Source: Caccousia sp900752115 (GTDB taxonomy: Bacteria; Bacillota; Clostridia; Oscillospirales; Acutalibacteraceae). Taken from it: a DNA stretch of 64,000 bases. The stretch spans positions 1 to 64,000 of the forward strand of contig CABRNB010000003.1 in assembly GCA_902472225.1 (NCBI GenBank), given 5' to 3'. The notes below the pieces were generated by a model. The model did not search any database, had not been told where the DNA came from, and saw only the letters and a list, made by a program, of their open reading frames with translations. Positions 33,081 through 42,574 of the stretch are shown one piece after another. The number at the start of each line of letters is the position of its first letter. Within the stretch, counting starts at the first letter, position 1. The translations under genes were made by a program, and so were the position numbers.

Positions 33081-33938
33081 ATGTCGGCAGCCACCGCGCT
33101 CACAAGTCAATTGAGCGCTTTAAAAGCGAAGATGACGTCACCGGAGACCGCCGCTGCGCTGACGGGAAAGCCAAATTCCGCGAAGCTGATCATCGAGGAT
33201 CTCCGTGAGGTCAAAACCACGGCGCCGGTGAACTCAGCTGCGGCAGGAACAGGAAGCGCCCTCAGCTCCTTGACGCAGACGGTAAAAGCCACCGCAAGCG
33301 AAGTGCTCACCGCAGGGGCTGCATCGGCGGGTGCGGTTGCCTCCAGCCCCACAACCCGTATTTTTTCCGTCCAGTTCAACCCCAGCTCTTTTGATATCTA
33401 TGCGACATCCCTTGAAGTGAGCAAGTTTGACACAGTGCGCGGCGAGGACGGAAAGCAGCGTGAGTATGTCGAATCCGCCGTGGCCCCCACAGTGGAAATG
33501 AGCGTTGAATTGATCTTCGACCATGTGACGATTGCCGACGCGTTCATGGTGGATAAGCTGCGCCAGGGGGTAGTGACCACGGCGGTCACTGCGGTCAGCG
33601 CGATTGCGAACAAGGGCGCGAAGGTCAACACGGTGCGGACGGAGGTGGAGGGCTTGATCGGCGCTCTGCGCAATGCGCACACGAGAAACATTACTTTCAC
33701 ATGGGCGGATTTTTCCTTTAAAGGCATTCTCAAGGATGTGGCGGCGGAATACACTATGTTTTCCGTCGAGGGCAGGCCCATCCGCGCAAGGGTCATGCTT
33801 CGTATCCAGCAGGAGCAGGAGGAAGCCGTTAAGGAGTCCTGGAAGAATGATTTTAAGGCAGCGTTTGGCGCCTCGGCCGTTTCTTCCGCTGCGTCCAAGC
33901 TTCGCTCAGCGACAAATCTGATCAACATCGGTCTGTAA
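33081..33938 (+). CDS. Afp7-type CIS tube/baseplate-hub protein, paralogue 1
   Basis: A 285-residue protein: an Ala/Ser/Thr-rich N-terminal 85 residues, then FSVQFNPSSFDIYA, VEMSVELIFDHVTIADAF, NITFTWADFSFKGILKDVAA and YTMFSVEGRPIRARVMLRI. This is the CIS_tube domain of Afp7/Pvc7 proteins, which sit at the junction of tube and hub. It lacks the C-terminal LysM of classical Afp7. A close paralogue follows 15 bases later, indicating gene duplication and perhaps a mixed ring. Confidence 0.85.
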   Translation: MSAATALTSQLSALKAKMTSPETAAALTGKPNSAKLIIEDLREVKTTAPVNSAAAGTGSALSSLTQTVKATASEVLTAGAASAGAVASSPTTRIFSVQFNPSSFDIYATSLEVSKFDTVRGEDGKQREYVESAVAPTVEMSVELIFDHVTIADAFMVDKLRQGVVTTAVTAVSAIANKGAKVNTVRTEVEGLIGALRNAHTRNITFTWADFSFKGILKDVAAEYTMFSVEGRPIRARVMLRIQQEQEEAVKESWKNDFKAAFGASAVSSAASKLRSATNLINIGL

Positions 33939-33953
33939 GGAAGGAGGGGGACA

Positions 33954-34745
33954 ATGGCGATCTCTGCAGGCTCTTTAGCCAGCAGTTTGGCTACCAATCT
34001 GACAGGCAGCACGAAAAAAGCAATTCTACTCGTCAGGCAGCAGAACTCTGCCGCCTCCTCTTCTGTGCCGGGAGCGGGTGGGGACAAGGCTGTCAAAGCC
34101 GGCGCCGGTCTTGCCCTGACGGGAGGCGCAGCCTCGTTGGCGTCGGGGGCCGGCAGCCTGACCAACTATCAGCTTTCTGTGCAGTATAATCCTTCCTCGA
34201 TTTCCTTCCGCGCCGGCGCACAGCCTATTCCGTTCCAGTATTTGCAGCAAAATCTTGATCCAAGCATTCCGGCGCAGAATACAAAGCCGCCTTCCATCAC
34301 GATGTCGGTTCGCCTGATCTTTGATCAGATGAATGTAAAAGACTGTTTTATGCTGGAGAAGTTCAAGGTTTCCACGCAGGATGTAGCACAGCTCGCGGTC
34401 AACAAGGGCGTCAACACCAAGGTATATTCCGTGCGTACTGTGACAAACGCTTTTATTGGGATGCTCATGAGCGAAACGACGCGCAATGTTACGTTCCAAT
34501 GGGCAGACACGAGTTTTTCCGGCGAGGTGACAGAGGCGCGGGCCGTCTATACGATGTTTTCCATCAGCGGCCGTCCGGTTCGCAGTGAAGTAACGATCAA
34601 CATTTCTCAGCGTTTGGAAAATGATAAGGACGGCGATGTGTGGGATCAGGCGTTTGAAAAGTGCTTTTCGGCTACGGGTCAGGCTGTCGCAGGCGGAAAA
34701 TCCGCCGGGGAGATGGTTACCAATCTTGTAAATATCAGCATCTGA
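33954..34745 (+). CDS. Afp7-type CIS tube/baseplate-hub protein, paralogue 2
   Basis: A 263-residue protein with the same layout as its upstream neighbour: an Ala/Gly/Ser-rich N-terminus, then LSVQYNPSSISFRAGAQPIP, SITMSVRLIFDQMNVKDCFM, NVTFQWADTSFSGEVTEARA and YTMFSISGRPVRSEVTINI. The two are clearly diverged, so not a recent copy. No LysM domain. Precedes the hub gene at 34774. Confidence 0.85.
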   Translation: MAISAGSLASSLATNLTGSTKKAILLVRQQNSAASSSVPGAGGDKAVKAGAGLALTGGAASLASGAGSLTNYQLSVQYNPSSISFRAGAQPIPFQYLQQNLDPSIPAQNTKPPSITMSVRLIFDQMNVKDCFMLEKFKVSTQDVAQLAVNKGVNTKVYSVRTVTNAFIGMLMSETTRNVTFQWADTSFSGEVTEARAVYTMFSISGRPVRSEVTINISQRLENDKDGDVWDQAFEKCFSATGQAVAGGKSAGEMVTNLVNISI

Positions 34746-34773
34746 AGCAGGAAGCTTGAAGGGAGGAATCCGG

Positions 34774-35964
34774 ATGGCGCTGGGAATATCCTCCGTCGGT
34801 TTGACGGGGGGACTTGCCGGTGCGTCGGCAAGCCTGACGTACAAAAACCTTGTAAGTAAATATCAGGGCTTTTCACAGCCGGAAGCCTGGGTGGAATTTA
34901 ACGGCAAGCCGTTCAACGACAGCTCCATCATTGTCACGGATATCAATGTCGAGGCGACGTGCGGATTTGAGGCGTCTGTCGCGCGGCTGCGCCTGTACAA
35001 TGTCTTCGACAAGCAGACGGGAAAATTCACCTATGATTCCATCAAGCAGAGCGTCATGCTCGGCGCTTCCTTCGTGCTGGGACTTGGCTATTTGGGAAAG
35101 CTGGAGACTGTTTTTGTCGGCTTCATTTCCCGTGTGAGCTTTGGCTTTGATCCGTCGGACCTGCCGTACATTGAGGTAACGGGCATGGACGTGAAGGGAA
35201 TTATGATGGCCAGCCGCTATGCGACACAGCTGACAGCGAAATCCTACGGCGAAGCGGTGTCCGAGATCCTCAAACGTACTTCCTACGAGAAGCTGCGGAG
35301 TGCGAACGCCATTACCGGCCTGAGCATATCCGACACGCCGGACAAACAGGTGGGCGGGGGAAACAAGGCGAGCGCGGAAACCATTGAAATGGTCGAGGAG
35401 AGCGACTACGAATTCATTGTCAAGGCGGCGAAGAAATTCAATTATGAGTTTTTCGTTGACCGGGGCGTGGTGCATTTCCGCAAGGCCAAGAGCGATGCCT
35501 CCATTCTTATGGAGCTTGGCGTCGGTTCCGGTCTTGTGCAGTTTGAGATTGGTTACGATATTACAGGACTGGTAGGGACGGTCGAGGTTCGCGCGATGAA
35601 TCCCGGAACCGGAAAGGTGATTTCTTCCAAAAAGAAACTTTCGAACAATCTTTCCACCGGTTCGCGGGCCAAGGGACTGGTATCGGGCAGCTCGAAGGTT
35701 TACATTGACCCGACGGTGACGACGCAGGAGCAGGCTGACGCAAGGGCGGCGTATCTTGCGGAGGAGGTTTCTTACCGCCTCGGTTCGCTTGAGTGTACCT
35801 GTCCCGGTATTCCGGATCTTGCGCCCGGCCGTTTTATCAAAATAGCGGGACTGGGTGTTCCGGTGGATAATACGTTTTATGTGACAAGCGTGGTACATGA
35901 CTTCCGTCAGGACAGCGGATACCAGACCAGGCTGATCGCGAAGGCGGCGGAGGTGCAGAAGTGA
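34774..35964 (+). CDS. Baseplate hub protein (gp27 / VgrG N-terminal / phage late control D type)
   Basis: A 396-residue protein with the gp27-like double-domain fold: an early VTDINVEATCGFEASVARLR, LGLGYLGKLETVFVGFISRV, the EVTGMDVKGIMMASRYATQL core and a C-terminal LECTCPGIPDLAPGRFIKI. I start at ATG 34774, 6 bases after GGGAGGA; an in-frame TTG six codons earlier is less likely. The stop overlaps the GTG start of the spike gene at 35961. In PVC/Afp the hub and spike are fused (Afp8/VgrG); here they are two genes, as in T4. Confidence 0.9.
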   Translation: MALGISSVGLTGGLAGASASLTYKNLVSKYQGFSQPEAWVEFNGKPFNDSSIIVTDINVEATCGFEASVARLRLYNVFDKQTGKFTYDSIKQSVMLGASFVLGLGYLGKLETVFVGFISRVSFGFDPSDLPYIEVTGMDVKGIMMASRYATQLTAKSYGEAVSEILKRTSYEKLRSANAITGLSISDTPDKQVGGGNKASAETIEMVEESDYEFIVKAAKKFNYEFFVDRGVVHFRKAKSDASILMELGVGSGLVQFEIGYDITGLVGTVEVRAMNPGTGKVISSKKKLSNNLSTGSRAKGLVSGSSKVYIDPTVTTQEQADARAAYLAEEVSYRLGSLECTCPGIPDLAPGRFIKIAGLGVPVDNTFYVTSVVHDFRQDSGYQTRLIAKAAEVQK

Positions 35965-36773
35965 GCTTTTACGATATGATTGGAGAGATCTCCGACAGAC
36001 AGGCGACCAAGACAGAGACGGGCGACACGAGAATCAACGGCGTCGTCGTCGGGATTGTCGCCAAGAACTATGACAAAGACATGCCCGGCCGCGTGTGTGT
36101 GACGATTCCTACGCGCGACAACAAGGCAAATGAGCTGCAGTGGGCGCGCCAGGCGCTTCCGGGCAGCGGGAAAGGGTGGGGTCATTATTTCCTGCCCGAG
36201 GTCGGCGACCAGGTCCTTTTGGCATTTGAGGGCGGCAACATTGAAAAGCCGTACATTATCGGCTGCCTTCCCATGGATAATTCCAAGCTTTTGAGCAAGA
36301 CGGTCGATGAGCATAACCAGTATAAGCGCATTATGACGAGGAATGGAAGCGCCGTCATCTTTGAAGATAACAAGGAAGGCGACGGCGAAAAAGATAAAAT
36401 TACCGTGGAAACGGCGGGGCAGAGCCATCAAATTCTGCTTGATAACGAAAATAAGATCATCCGAGTGAACGATAAAAAGAAAGAAAACATGATCGAGCTT
36501 TCCACCGAGGACGGCCAAATGACCATCAAAGCCAAGAAGAAGCTCACGATCCAGGTCGGCGATAACGTGAAGGTGATCCTCAGCGGCGATACCGGTGCAG
36601 TGCAGATCGAGGCGAACGAGTTTACCGTCAAGGCCAGCAAAAGCGCGACGGTCAAAACAGACGGCACGCTGAAGCTCGAGGGAGCGCAGATTAACCAGTC
36701 GGCTTCCTCCATGTACAAGGCACAGAGCAACGGCATGGTGAATATCTCGGGCAGCCCGATTAAAATCGGCTGA
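35961..36773 (+). CDS. Baseplate spike protein (gp5 / VgrG C-terminal type)
   Basis: A 270-residue protein: an OB-fold domain (INGVVVGIVAKNYDKDMPGR, RVCVTIPTRDNKAN, YFLPEVGDQVLLAFEGGNIE) then beta-helix-like repeats (ITVETAGQSHQILLDNENK, MTIKAKKKLTIQVGDNVKV, TVKASKSATVKTDGTLKLEG) that form the trimeric needle. There is no lysozyme domain as in T4 gp5. Starts at GTG 35961, overlapping the hub stop. The PAAR-like tip is encoded at 25789. Confidence 0.9.
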   Translation: MSFYDMIGEISDRQATKTETGDTRINGVVVGIVAKNYDKDMPGRVCVTIPTRDNKANELQWARQALPGSGKGWGHYFLPEVGDQVLLAFEGGNIEKPYIIGCLPMDNSKLLSKTVDEHNQYKRIMTRNGSAVIFEDNKEGDGEKDKITVETAGQSHQILLDNENKIIRVNDKKKENMIELSTEDGQMTIKAKKKLTIQVGDNVKVILSGDTGAVQIEANEFTVKASKSATVKTDGTLKLEGAQINQSASSMYKAQSNGMVNISGSPIKIG

Positions 36774-36793
36774 GAAACGAAAGGAGCGTCCTC

Positions 36794-37222
36794 ATGGAAA
36801 ATCAAATGTTTTTGGGGACCGGATTCAAATTTCCGCCCAGTGTGGATCCGGGGACAGGACGGTTTCTGACGTCCTCCGGGGCCCAGAGCGTCAAGGAGTC
36901 CGTTTACCTGATCCTGATGACGCAGCAAGGGGAGCGGTGGCTCCTGCCGGGATTTGGCAGCAATCTGATGAGCTTTACTTTTATGGATACCTCCGTCACC
37001 ATGCTGAATGTGCTGGCAAACAGCCTGCGCAGCGTTCTGGTTGAGCAGGAGCCTCGTATCAGCGACGTTGACATTGACATTGATCCCGAGGTGAGGGACG
37101 GCTGCCTGTTTGTCAATATCCAGTATCATGTGGCGGAAACCAATACACAGGATAACCTGGTGTTTCCGTTTTATCTGAACGCCGGAAGAATGGAGGACGA
37201 AGCCGATGAAACGCAACAGTGA
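36794..37222 (+). CDS. Baseplate wedge protein gp25-like (Afp9)
   Basis: A 142-residue protein with the gp25 pattern: FKFPPSVDPGTGRFLTSSGA, ESVYLILMTQQGERWLLPGF, SVTMLNVLANSLRSVLVEQE and ISDVDIDIDPE. gp25 proteins are essential nuclei of the baseplate from which the sheath starts. Ends 17 bases inside the following gp6-like gene, so the two are translationally linked. Confidence 0.9.
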   Translation: MENQMFLGTGFKFPPSVDPGTGRFLTSSGAQSVKESVYLILMTQQGERWLLPGFGSNLMSFTFMDTSVTMLNVLANSLRSVLVEQEPRISDVDIDIDPEVRDGCLFVNIQYHVAETNTQDNLVFPFYLNAGRMEDEADETQQ

Positions 37223-40200
37223 AAGTCTGCTCGATCCCCGCGGCGTCCAGGAGCTGCGCGGTGAGATCAGGCGGCTGGCCGCCTCCTATACCCCGGAGTG
37301 GGCATTTTCCGAATCAAATCCCGATGTTGGATCGGTTGTCGGGTTGATTTTCGCCAATCAGATGAGTGATAATATCCGGAAAATGAATCTCGTGATGGAG
37401 AAGTACCACACGGAGTTTGTCAATATGCTTAACCTGTCGCTGCGTCCGGCCTATCCGGCCTCCGGCGTCGTGGTGATGGATCTCATTCAGGGAAGCATTC
37501 CCGGCGTTTATGTACCGGCCGGTACGAAACTGATTGGGCAGGAAAACCGGGAAGACGCCCGTCAGATTCTCTTTGAGACTGTTTCGGACGTGTATGTCAC
37601 CAATTCCCGCCTGACCGATGTGTTTTCCGTGTCCGGCGCGTTCGGCAAGCTGATTCCGGCCTTGGGATGCCGTGCGCGGCAGAACCTGACGCAGGAGGAA
37701 ACTGCGGCGCGGACGGAGCTTCCGGAAGAGTTGGCAGAGGAACTGGAAGCCGCTGAACCGCTTGTACCGGCCGAGATTTCGCTGTTCGATTTCAGCGGAG
37801 AAGGCGTGCAGAGATGGGCGCTTGTGCTGACGCACGATACGCTCTTCCGTGTACAGGAAAACGTGGATCTTTGTATTCGGCTTCGTACGCCCGACGGAGA
37901 AAGTCTGGCGGAGCGTTTTGCCGATCCCGAACGCTTCCGCTGGAGCTATCAGGTGGACGGCGTGTTTTATCCCTTCTCGCATGTCGGCGCTGTGGACGGT
38001 GCGCTCCTGCTCCGTCGTGACGTGCGGCCCTCGGGCTCTTCTTCGGGGAACCGGGAGCGGGAAGTTTGTACCGTCATCTGTGTGGAAGCCCTGCAGCCCA
38101 TCACGGAGACGATCACCCTTGGAGAGCTGAGTGTTTCCTCCAGCTGCGGGGATCTCGTTCCCGATTTGATTTACGACGGCAGCAACGAGCTCGCCGCGGA
38201 AGGCTTTCTGCCGTTCGGCGACACGGCGTCCCTGTTTAACGAGTGCTATATCGGCGGGGACAGTGTGTTCAGCCAGCGGGATTCTATGGTGCAGCTCACG
38301 TTCCGCCTGGATACCCGGGAGAGGCTTGTGACGCTCTCACAGGCGCAGGAAAAGGAAGAGCTGCGGATCATCAAGAGAAAGCCGCGTACGATCCAGTATC
38401 AGGCGGCCAGAACATCTCCCCAGCAGATTGCCGTAGAGTATTTCAACGGAATTGGCTGGCGGAAGCTTGTGTGTGAGGATGATTGGTCAACCCTGTTTGA
38501 CGGATCGCATACGGGAAATTATACCATCCGTTTTCGCTGTCCGGTTGACTGGAAGCCTCTTGTGGTGGGCGGGTATGAAGGACGTTCCCTTCGCCTGCGA
38601 ATTACCAGGGCGGATGATTGCTATTTGCAGCCCTGCGTGCACACAATGCCGTATTTGGAGGATCTGCGCCTGTCGTATTCCTATTTCGACGACTGGAAGC
38701 GGCCGCAGCGCCTGCGGCGTCTCTGCGGCACAGAGTTTGCCGATCTGACGCCTTTCCTGCGTGCGGGAGAACCCTTTGACGCCTTTTCCGTTCTGCCCTT
38801 TGCGGGCAACGCGCTCTATCTTGGTTTTGACCGGCCGATGGACGGAGCGCCGGTCAGTCTTTTGTTTGATGTAAAGGAAAACGCCAATTTTGTGGACGCT
38901 CCCCTGCGCTTTGAGTATTCCACGCGCGAGGGGTTTGAGCCTCTGCATGTGGTGGATCATACGAGGAATCTTTCGGAATCCGGAACGGTTCTTTTCATTC
39001 CACCCACCCGTTTTGCCCGCAGGGAGATCGAGGGCAAAAGCCGCTGGTGGATTCGCGTTGTGGATGAGCGCGGAAGGTTTAACGATCCGGAGCGGTATCA
39101 CCCTGTGATCCGCCGGATTCTTCTCAATGCCATGGAAATCCGCAACCAAATTACCATGCCGGAGGAGGTCTTTTATATCTCCGCCTCCGTTCCCAATATG
39201 GAATTTTCTCTCTCTGCACGCAACATTCTTTCCGCAGAGGTTTTTGTGAGCGAGAAGGATCGGCTTTCCGCTCCCGCTATGCGTGCCATGCTTGAGGAGC
39301 GCCCGGATGATGTGCGGGCTGAGTTTGACTTTCTCGGAGAAATCACAGAGTTCTTTGTGCGCTGGACGGAAGTGGACAATTTTGATCATTCTTCTCCCGG
39401 CGACCGTCATTACACGCTCGACCGCATGAACAGCATTCTGCGCTTCGGTGACGGCGTTTCCGTCATGATACCGCCCGCTCAGCAGGGACCGGCGTTTACG
39501 GTTCAGGCGGTCTGCTGCGACGGCAGCGCAGGCAACCTTTCGGCGGGCTCGATCAGCCAGCCATTCTCCCAGCTTTTGTACGTGAATCAGTTGTCCAACC
39601 CGCTCCCGACCTCCTCCGGAAGTGATTTGGAAAGCGTGGAGAGCGCCCGTGCCCGCGGCGCGAATCTGATTTGCTCGAAGAACCGTCTTGTGAGTGAGCT
39701 TGATTTTCTGCGGGAGGTACAGGCCTTTGCGTCCTCTATTCGGAAGGTTCGCTGTGTTGTCGGCCGCGATTTTGATGGGGCGGTCAAGCCTGACGCCGTC
39801 AGCATCGCCGTGATGACGCAGGATTATGCCGACAACGATCATTCCTTCGCGAATCTGCGTGAACGCCTGCGGACCCACCTGATGAGCAAGAGCGAGGCTA
39901 CTCTGCGCGAGCTGATGATCGGAGAACCTTCGTACGTGGAGATTGACGTGAACGTCTGGGCGGACACGAAGAATACGGATCATGCGTTTGAGCTGCAGGA
40001 GGAACTTAGAAGGCGGATTGCGGAATATCTCGATCCCCTTTCCGGCGGCAGCGGCGGCGGCTGGGCGATTGGCGTGCTGCCGGATGAAGCTCAGCTGAGC
40101 CGGATGCTTCATTCCGCGGATTGCGGCCTTGTGGTCCGCCGGTTCTGTGCGGTTGCCCGCTATGCGGATCGCCGCGGTGTCCATGAGCGGAATCTGAGCG

Positions 40201-40271
40201 ATATGCGTCCCACGCCGTTTATGATCGGCGTCAGCGGACGTCACACAATTACTATTCGAACGATAGATTAA
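37206..40271 (+). CDS. Large baseplate wedge protein (Afp11 / gp6-J type)
   Basis: A 1021-residue protein. The N-terminal half carries the baseplate-J opening (PRGVQELRGEIRRLAASYTP, FANQMSDNIRKMNLVMEKYH, YVPAGTKLIGQ), the middle is beta-rich and the C-terminal 250 residues are the J-like module (ESARARGANLICSKNRLVSE, FLREVQAFASSIRKVRCVVG, RRIAEYLDPLSGGSGGGWAI). Length and order match Afp11-type wedge proteins. It overlaps the gp25-like gene by 17 bases. Confidence 0.9.
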   Translation: MKRNSESLLDPRGVQELRGEIRRLAASYTPEWAFSESNPDVGSVVGLIFANQMSDNIRKMNLVMEKYHTEFVNMLNLSLRPAYPASGVVVMDLIQGSIPGVYVPAGTKLIGQENREDARQILFETVSDVYVTNSRLTDVFSVSGAFGKLIPALGCRARQNLTQEETAARTELPEELAEELEAAEPLVPAEISLFDFSGEGVQRWALVLTHDTLFRVQENVDLCIRLRTPDGESLAERFADPERFRWSYQVDGVFYPFSHVGAVDGALLLRRDVRPSGSSSGNREREVCTVICVEALQPITETITLGELSVSSSCGDLVPDLIYDGSNELAAEGFLPFGDTASLFNECYIGGDSVFSQRDSMVQLTFRLDTRERLVTLSQAQEKEELRIIKRKPRTIQYQAARTSPQQIAVEYFNGIGWRKLVCEDDWSTLFDGSHTGNYTIRFRCPVDWKPLVVGGYEGRSLRLRITRADDCYLQPCVHTMPYLEDLRLSYSYFDDWKRPQRLRRLCGTEFADLTPFLRAGEPFDAFSVLPFAGNALYLGFDRPMDGAPVSLLFDVKENANFVDAPLRFEYSTREGFEPLHVVDHTRNLSESGTVLFIPPTRFARREIEGKSRWWIRVVDERGRFNDPERYHPVIRRILLNAMEIRNQITMPEEVFYISASVPNMEFSLSARNILSAEVFVSEKDRLSAPAMRAMLEERPDDVRAEFDFLGEITEFFVRWTEVDNFDHSSPGDRHYTLDRMNSILRFGDGVSVMIPPAQQGPAFTVQAVCCDGSAGNLSAGSISQPFSQLLYVNQLSNPLPTSSGSDLESVESARARGANLICSKNRLVSELDFLREVQAFASSIRKVRCVVGRDFDGAVKPDAVSIAVMTQDYADNDHSFANLRERLRTHLMSKSEATLRELMIGEPSYVEIDVNVWADTKNTDHAFELQEELRRRIAEYLDPLSGGSGGGWAIGVLPDEAQLSRMLHSADCGLVVRRFCAVARYADRRGVHERNLSDMRPTPFMIGVSGRHTITIRTID

Positions 40272-40432
40272 GGCTTGCGTGAAGCCCTGCCGTGACAGTG
40301 TCCGGCAGGACGCCGCAGACTCTTTTAAGAATCAGGTGGTCCCGCAGCGCGGGATTTGCCGCAGCAGCCGGAGAGGCTCCCGCCGCAGCGGGAGGGGCTC
40401 TCCAAAATCTGAGGGAACCGGAGGAATCGGCA
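40272..40432 (+). other. Intergenic leader with two stem-loops between the wedge genes
   Basis: 161 bases inside an otherwise tightly packed operon. CCTGCCG (40286-40292) pairs with CGGCAGG (40303-40309), and CTCCCGC (40377-40383) pairs with GCGGGAG (40388-40394, loop of 4). Neither has a T run, so they may be RNA processing or stability elements. AGGAGGA-like site before ATG 40433. Confidence 0.5.
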
Positions 40433-42550
40433 ATGCTGAACAGCATCAATCTGGACGATAAGAGCTACGAGGATATTCTGGCGGAGGCGATTTCCCAGAT
40501 TCCCCTCTATTCGGACGAGTGGACCAATTATAACAACTCGGATCCCGGCATCACGGTGGTGCAGAATCTCTCGGCGTTTTCTCTGCTGCAGCAGGCGGCC
40601 ATCAATGAGATCACCGATCCCATTCGCCGCAATTTGCTGCGCCTGCTGGGGTTTGAGGCGGCGCAGGACAGACCGGCCCGCGTTTTTGCCGCATGCAGTG
40701 CGAAGGAGCCCATTGTGCTTCCGGCGCATTGGAAATGCCGGGTGGGTTCTCTCTGTTTTGAGACGGAAAAGCCGGTGACAGTGTGGCCATGGGGAATCGG
40801 CGCGGTGTATACCGCGCTTCCCGGCGGAGGATACCGCGACATTACCTATCTGCTGGGCCGCGCCATTCCGGTGGATACCGCAGTGTTCGGTTTGCAGCCC
40901 GAGGCAGGGATGCAGCTGTACTGTGCGCTCAGCGGCAGACCGGAGCCGGGTACCTCGAGCGTCTTCTGGGTGCAGCTGGCCAAAACGGCGGGACGAAACC
41001 CTGCCGATCCGCGTTACCCGGTGAGCTTTTCGAGTTTGCGGTGGGAGTGCTACACGGCAGACGGCTGGACGGAGCTTGAAGCGGAGGACGAGACGGATGG
41101 ATTCCTCTGGAGCGGCGCGATTCGGCTGACGTTCCCGTCTGAACCTCTTGTTCCGTTTGAGGAGCTGCCGCAGCCTGCTTTTGCCATTCGCTGTGTGCTG
41201 ACCCGGGCGGAGTATGATATTCCTCCGCGGATTCACTCCCTTACCGGGAACCTGCTCGAGCTTGTCCAGCAGGAGACGCGCTCCGCCTGCTTTTCCTTCC
41301 CCGGCGGGGAGGAGGTTGTGGTGCGCAGCGCCATGACCGTTTATGGGAATTTCTTCGTCTGCTGCCGCGAGGAACCGGACGGGCCCATGTATGCTTACCA
41401 GCCGCGCAATACGCGGAAACGCCGCGGACGTTTCTATACGATGGAAAATGCCGGAGACGGTACCGTTACCCTGCGCTTCGATCGGGAGCGCTTCGGTTTT
41501 GCACCCGCGCAGGATGTCCCGGACGCCGTGCTGGTTGTTTGCTGGGACGAGGAAACGACGTATCATCGTTCACTTGGCCCTGTCTACGGATACGAGGATC
41601 AGATGGTGCCGGTTGAGTTGCTCGAGCACATTATTCCCGATTCCTTCTCGCTTTTGGCCGAGCTTACGGATCGCCAGGGAGAAATCATGTACCGCCTGGT
41701 ACGACCCGGAGAGACGGATCCGGATCAGCTTTGCTATGAGGTGCTTTCCGCGCCGGGAGAGCTGCGTATCACGCAGCCTGGGTTGGGAAATGGATGCCGT
41801 TTGTTCCTCTGCTCCTGCGCCGTAACTGCGGGAAGAAACGGAAACATCCGCGAGCAAAACGGATTGGAACCGGTCCTGCGGGACGGTCTGCCGGAGGGAA
41901 CCCGCTTTTGGAATCCGGCAGCGGGGCGCGGCGGAGAAACGTATGAATCGCTCGAGGAGGTACGGCTGCGCTTTGCCGCCGCCATGCGCCGGCCGACTAC
42001 GGCCGTTACCGCGCAGGACTATGAGGACATTGTTCGCCGGACGCCCGGACTTTGCATTCATAAAGTGAAGGCAGTTGTGGACGAAGAGGCAAACAGCGTA
42101 AGCATCGCCGTCAAACCTCGTTCGGAAACGCCGAACCCACAGCTTTCCGCCGTCTATCTGCAGCAGATTCGCCGCTGGCTGGAGGCGCACCGCCTGCTTT
42201 CGGTCCGCATCCATCTTTTGCAGCCGCGGTATGTCCGGGTCAATGTGAATGCCACCATCTATGTGAAGAGCTATTACAGCAATGCAAGGCAGGAGATTGA
42301 GGCGGTTTTGAACCGTCATCTGGATTTTTCCGCTGCCGATCGAGGTTTCGGAGAGACGGTATCCTATCATCAGCTTGTTCGGGAGCTGGAACAGCTTCCC
42401 TGCGTGGAATCAGTTTACGAACTGTTCTTGATTCCGCAGGCAAAGGGTGATATGATGTATACAGGCCATGACATTCAGATGGGGAACCACAGCATTTGCC
42501 GGCCCGGTCAGTATTTTCTGGAGTTGAGCACCCGAACCGGCAGTTACTGA
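40433..42550 (+). CDS. Second large baseplate wedge protein (Afp12 type)
   Basis: A 705-residue protein: LDDKSYEDILAEAISQIPLY, TNYNNSDPGITVVQNLSAFS, EITDPIRRNLLRLLGFEA at the N-terminus, then a variable middle and a C-terminal J-like module (ESLEEVRLRFAAAMRRPTTA, VTAQDYEDIVRRTPGLCIHK, SVSIAVKPRSETP). I start at ATG 40433 with GGAGGA 7 bases upstream; the frame is open 47 codons further up but that part is Ala/Arg-rich and lies over two hairpins, so it is probably untranslated leader. Confidence 0.88.
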   Translation: MLNSINLDDKSYEDILAEAISQIPLYSDEWTNYNNSDPGITVVQNLSAFSLLQQAAINEITDPIRRNLLRLLGFEAAQDRPARVFAACSAKEPIVLPAHWKCRVGSLCFETEKPVTVWPWGIGAVYTALPGGGYRDITYLLGRAIPVDTAVFGLQPEAGMQLYCALSGRPEPGTSSVFWVQLAKTAGRNPADPRYPVSFSSLRWECYTADGWTELEAEDETDGFLWSGAIRLTFPSEPLVPFEELPQPAFAIRCVLTRAEYDIPPRIHSLTGNLLELVQQETRSACFSFPGGEEVVVRSAMTVYGNFFVCCREEPDGPMYAYQPRNTRKRRGRFYTMENAGDGTVTLRFDRERFGFAPAQDVPDAVLVVCWDEETTYHRSLGPVYGYEDQMVPVELLEHIIPDSFSLLAELTDRQGEIMYRLVRPGETDPDQLCYEVLSAPGELRITQPGLGNGCRLFLCSCAVTAGRNGNIREQNGLEPVLRDGLPEGTRFWNPAAGRGGETYESLEEVRLRFAAAMRRPTTAVTAQDYEDIVRRTPGLCIHKVKAVVDEEANSVSIAVKPRSETPNPQLSAVYLQQIRRWLEAHRLLSVRIHLLQPRYVRVNVNATIYVKSYYSNARQEIEAVLNRHLDFSAADRGFGETVSYHQLVRELEQLPCVESVYELFLIPQAKGDMMYTGHDIQMGNHSICRPGQYFLELSTRTGSY

Positions 42551-42574
42551 TCACACGATAGGGAGAGAAAGCAC

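Noticed and set aside
38487..40244. 585-residue open frame on the minus strand
   Set aside because: Antisense to the J-like wedge protein, whose motifs are clear.
40292..40432. 47-codon N-terminal extension of the second wedge protein
   Set aside because: Low-complexity Ala/Arg-rich and overlapping two hairpins; the ATG at 40433 has a good ribosome site and matches the conserved N-terminus.
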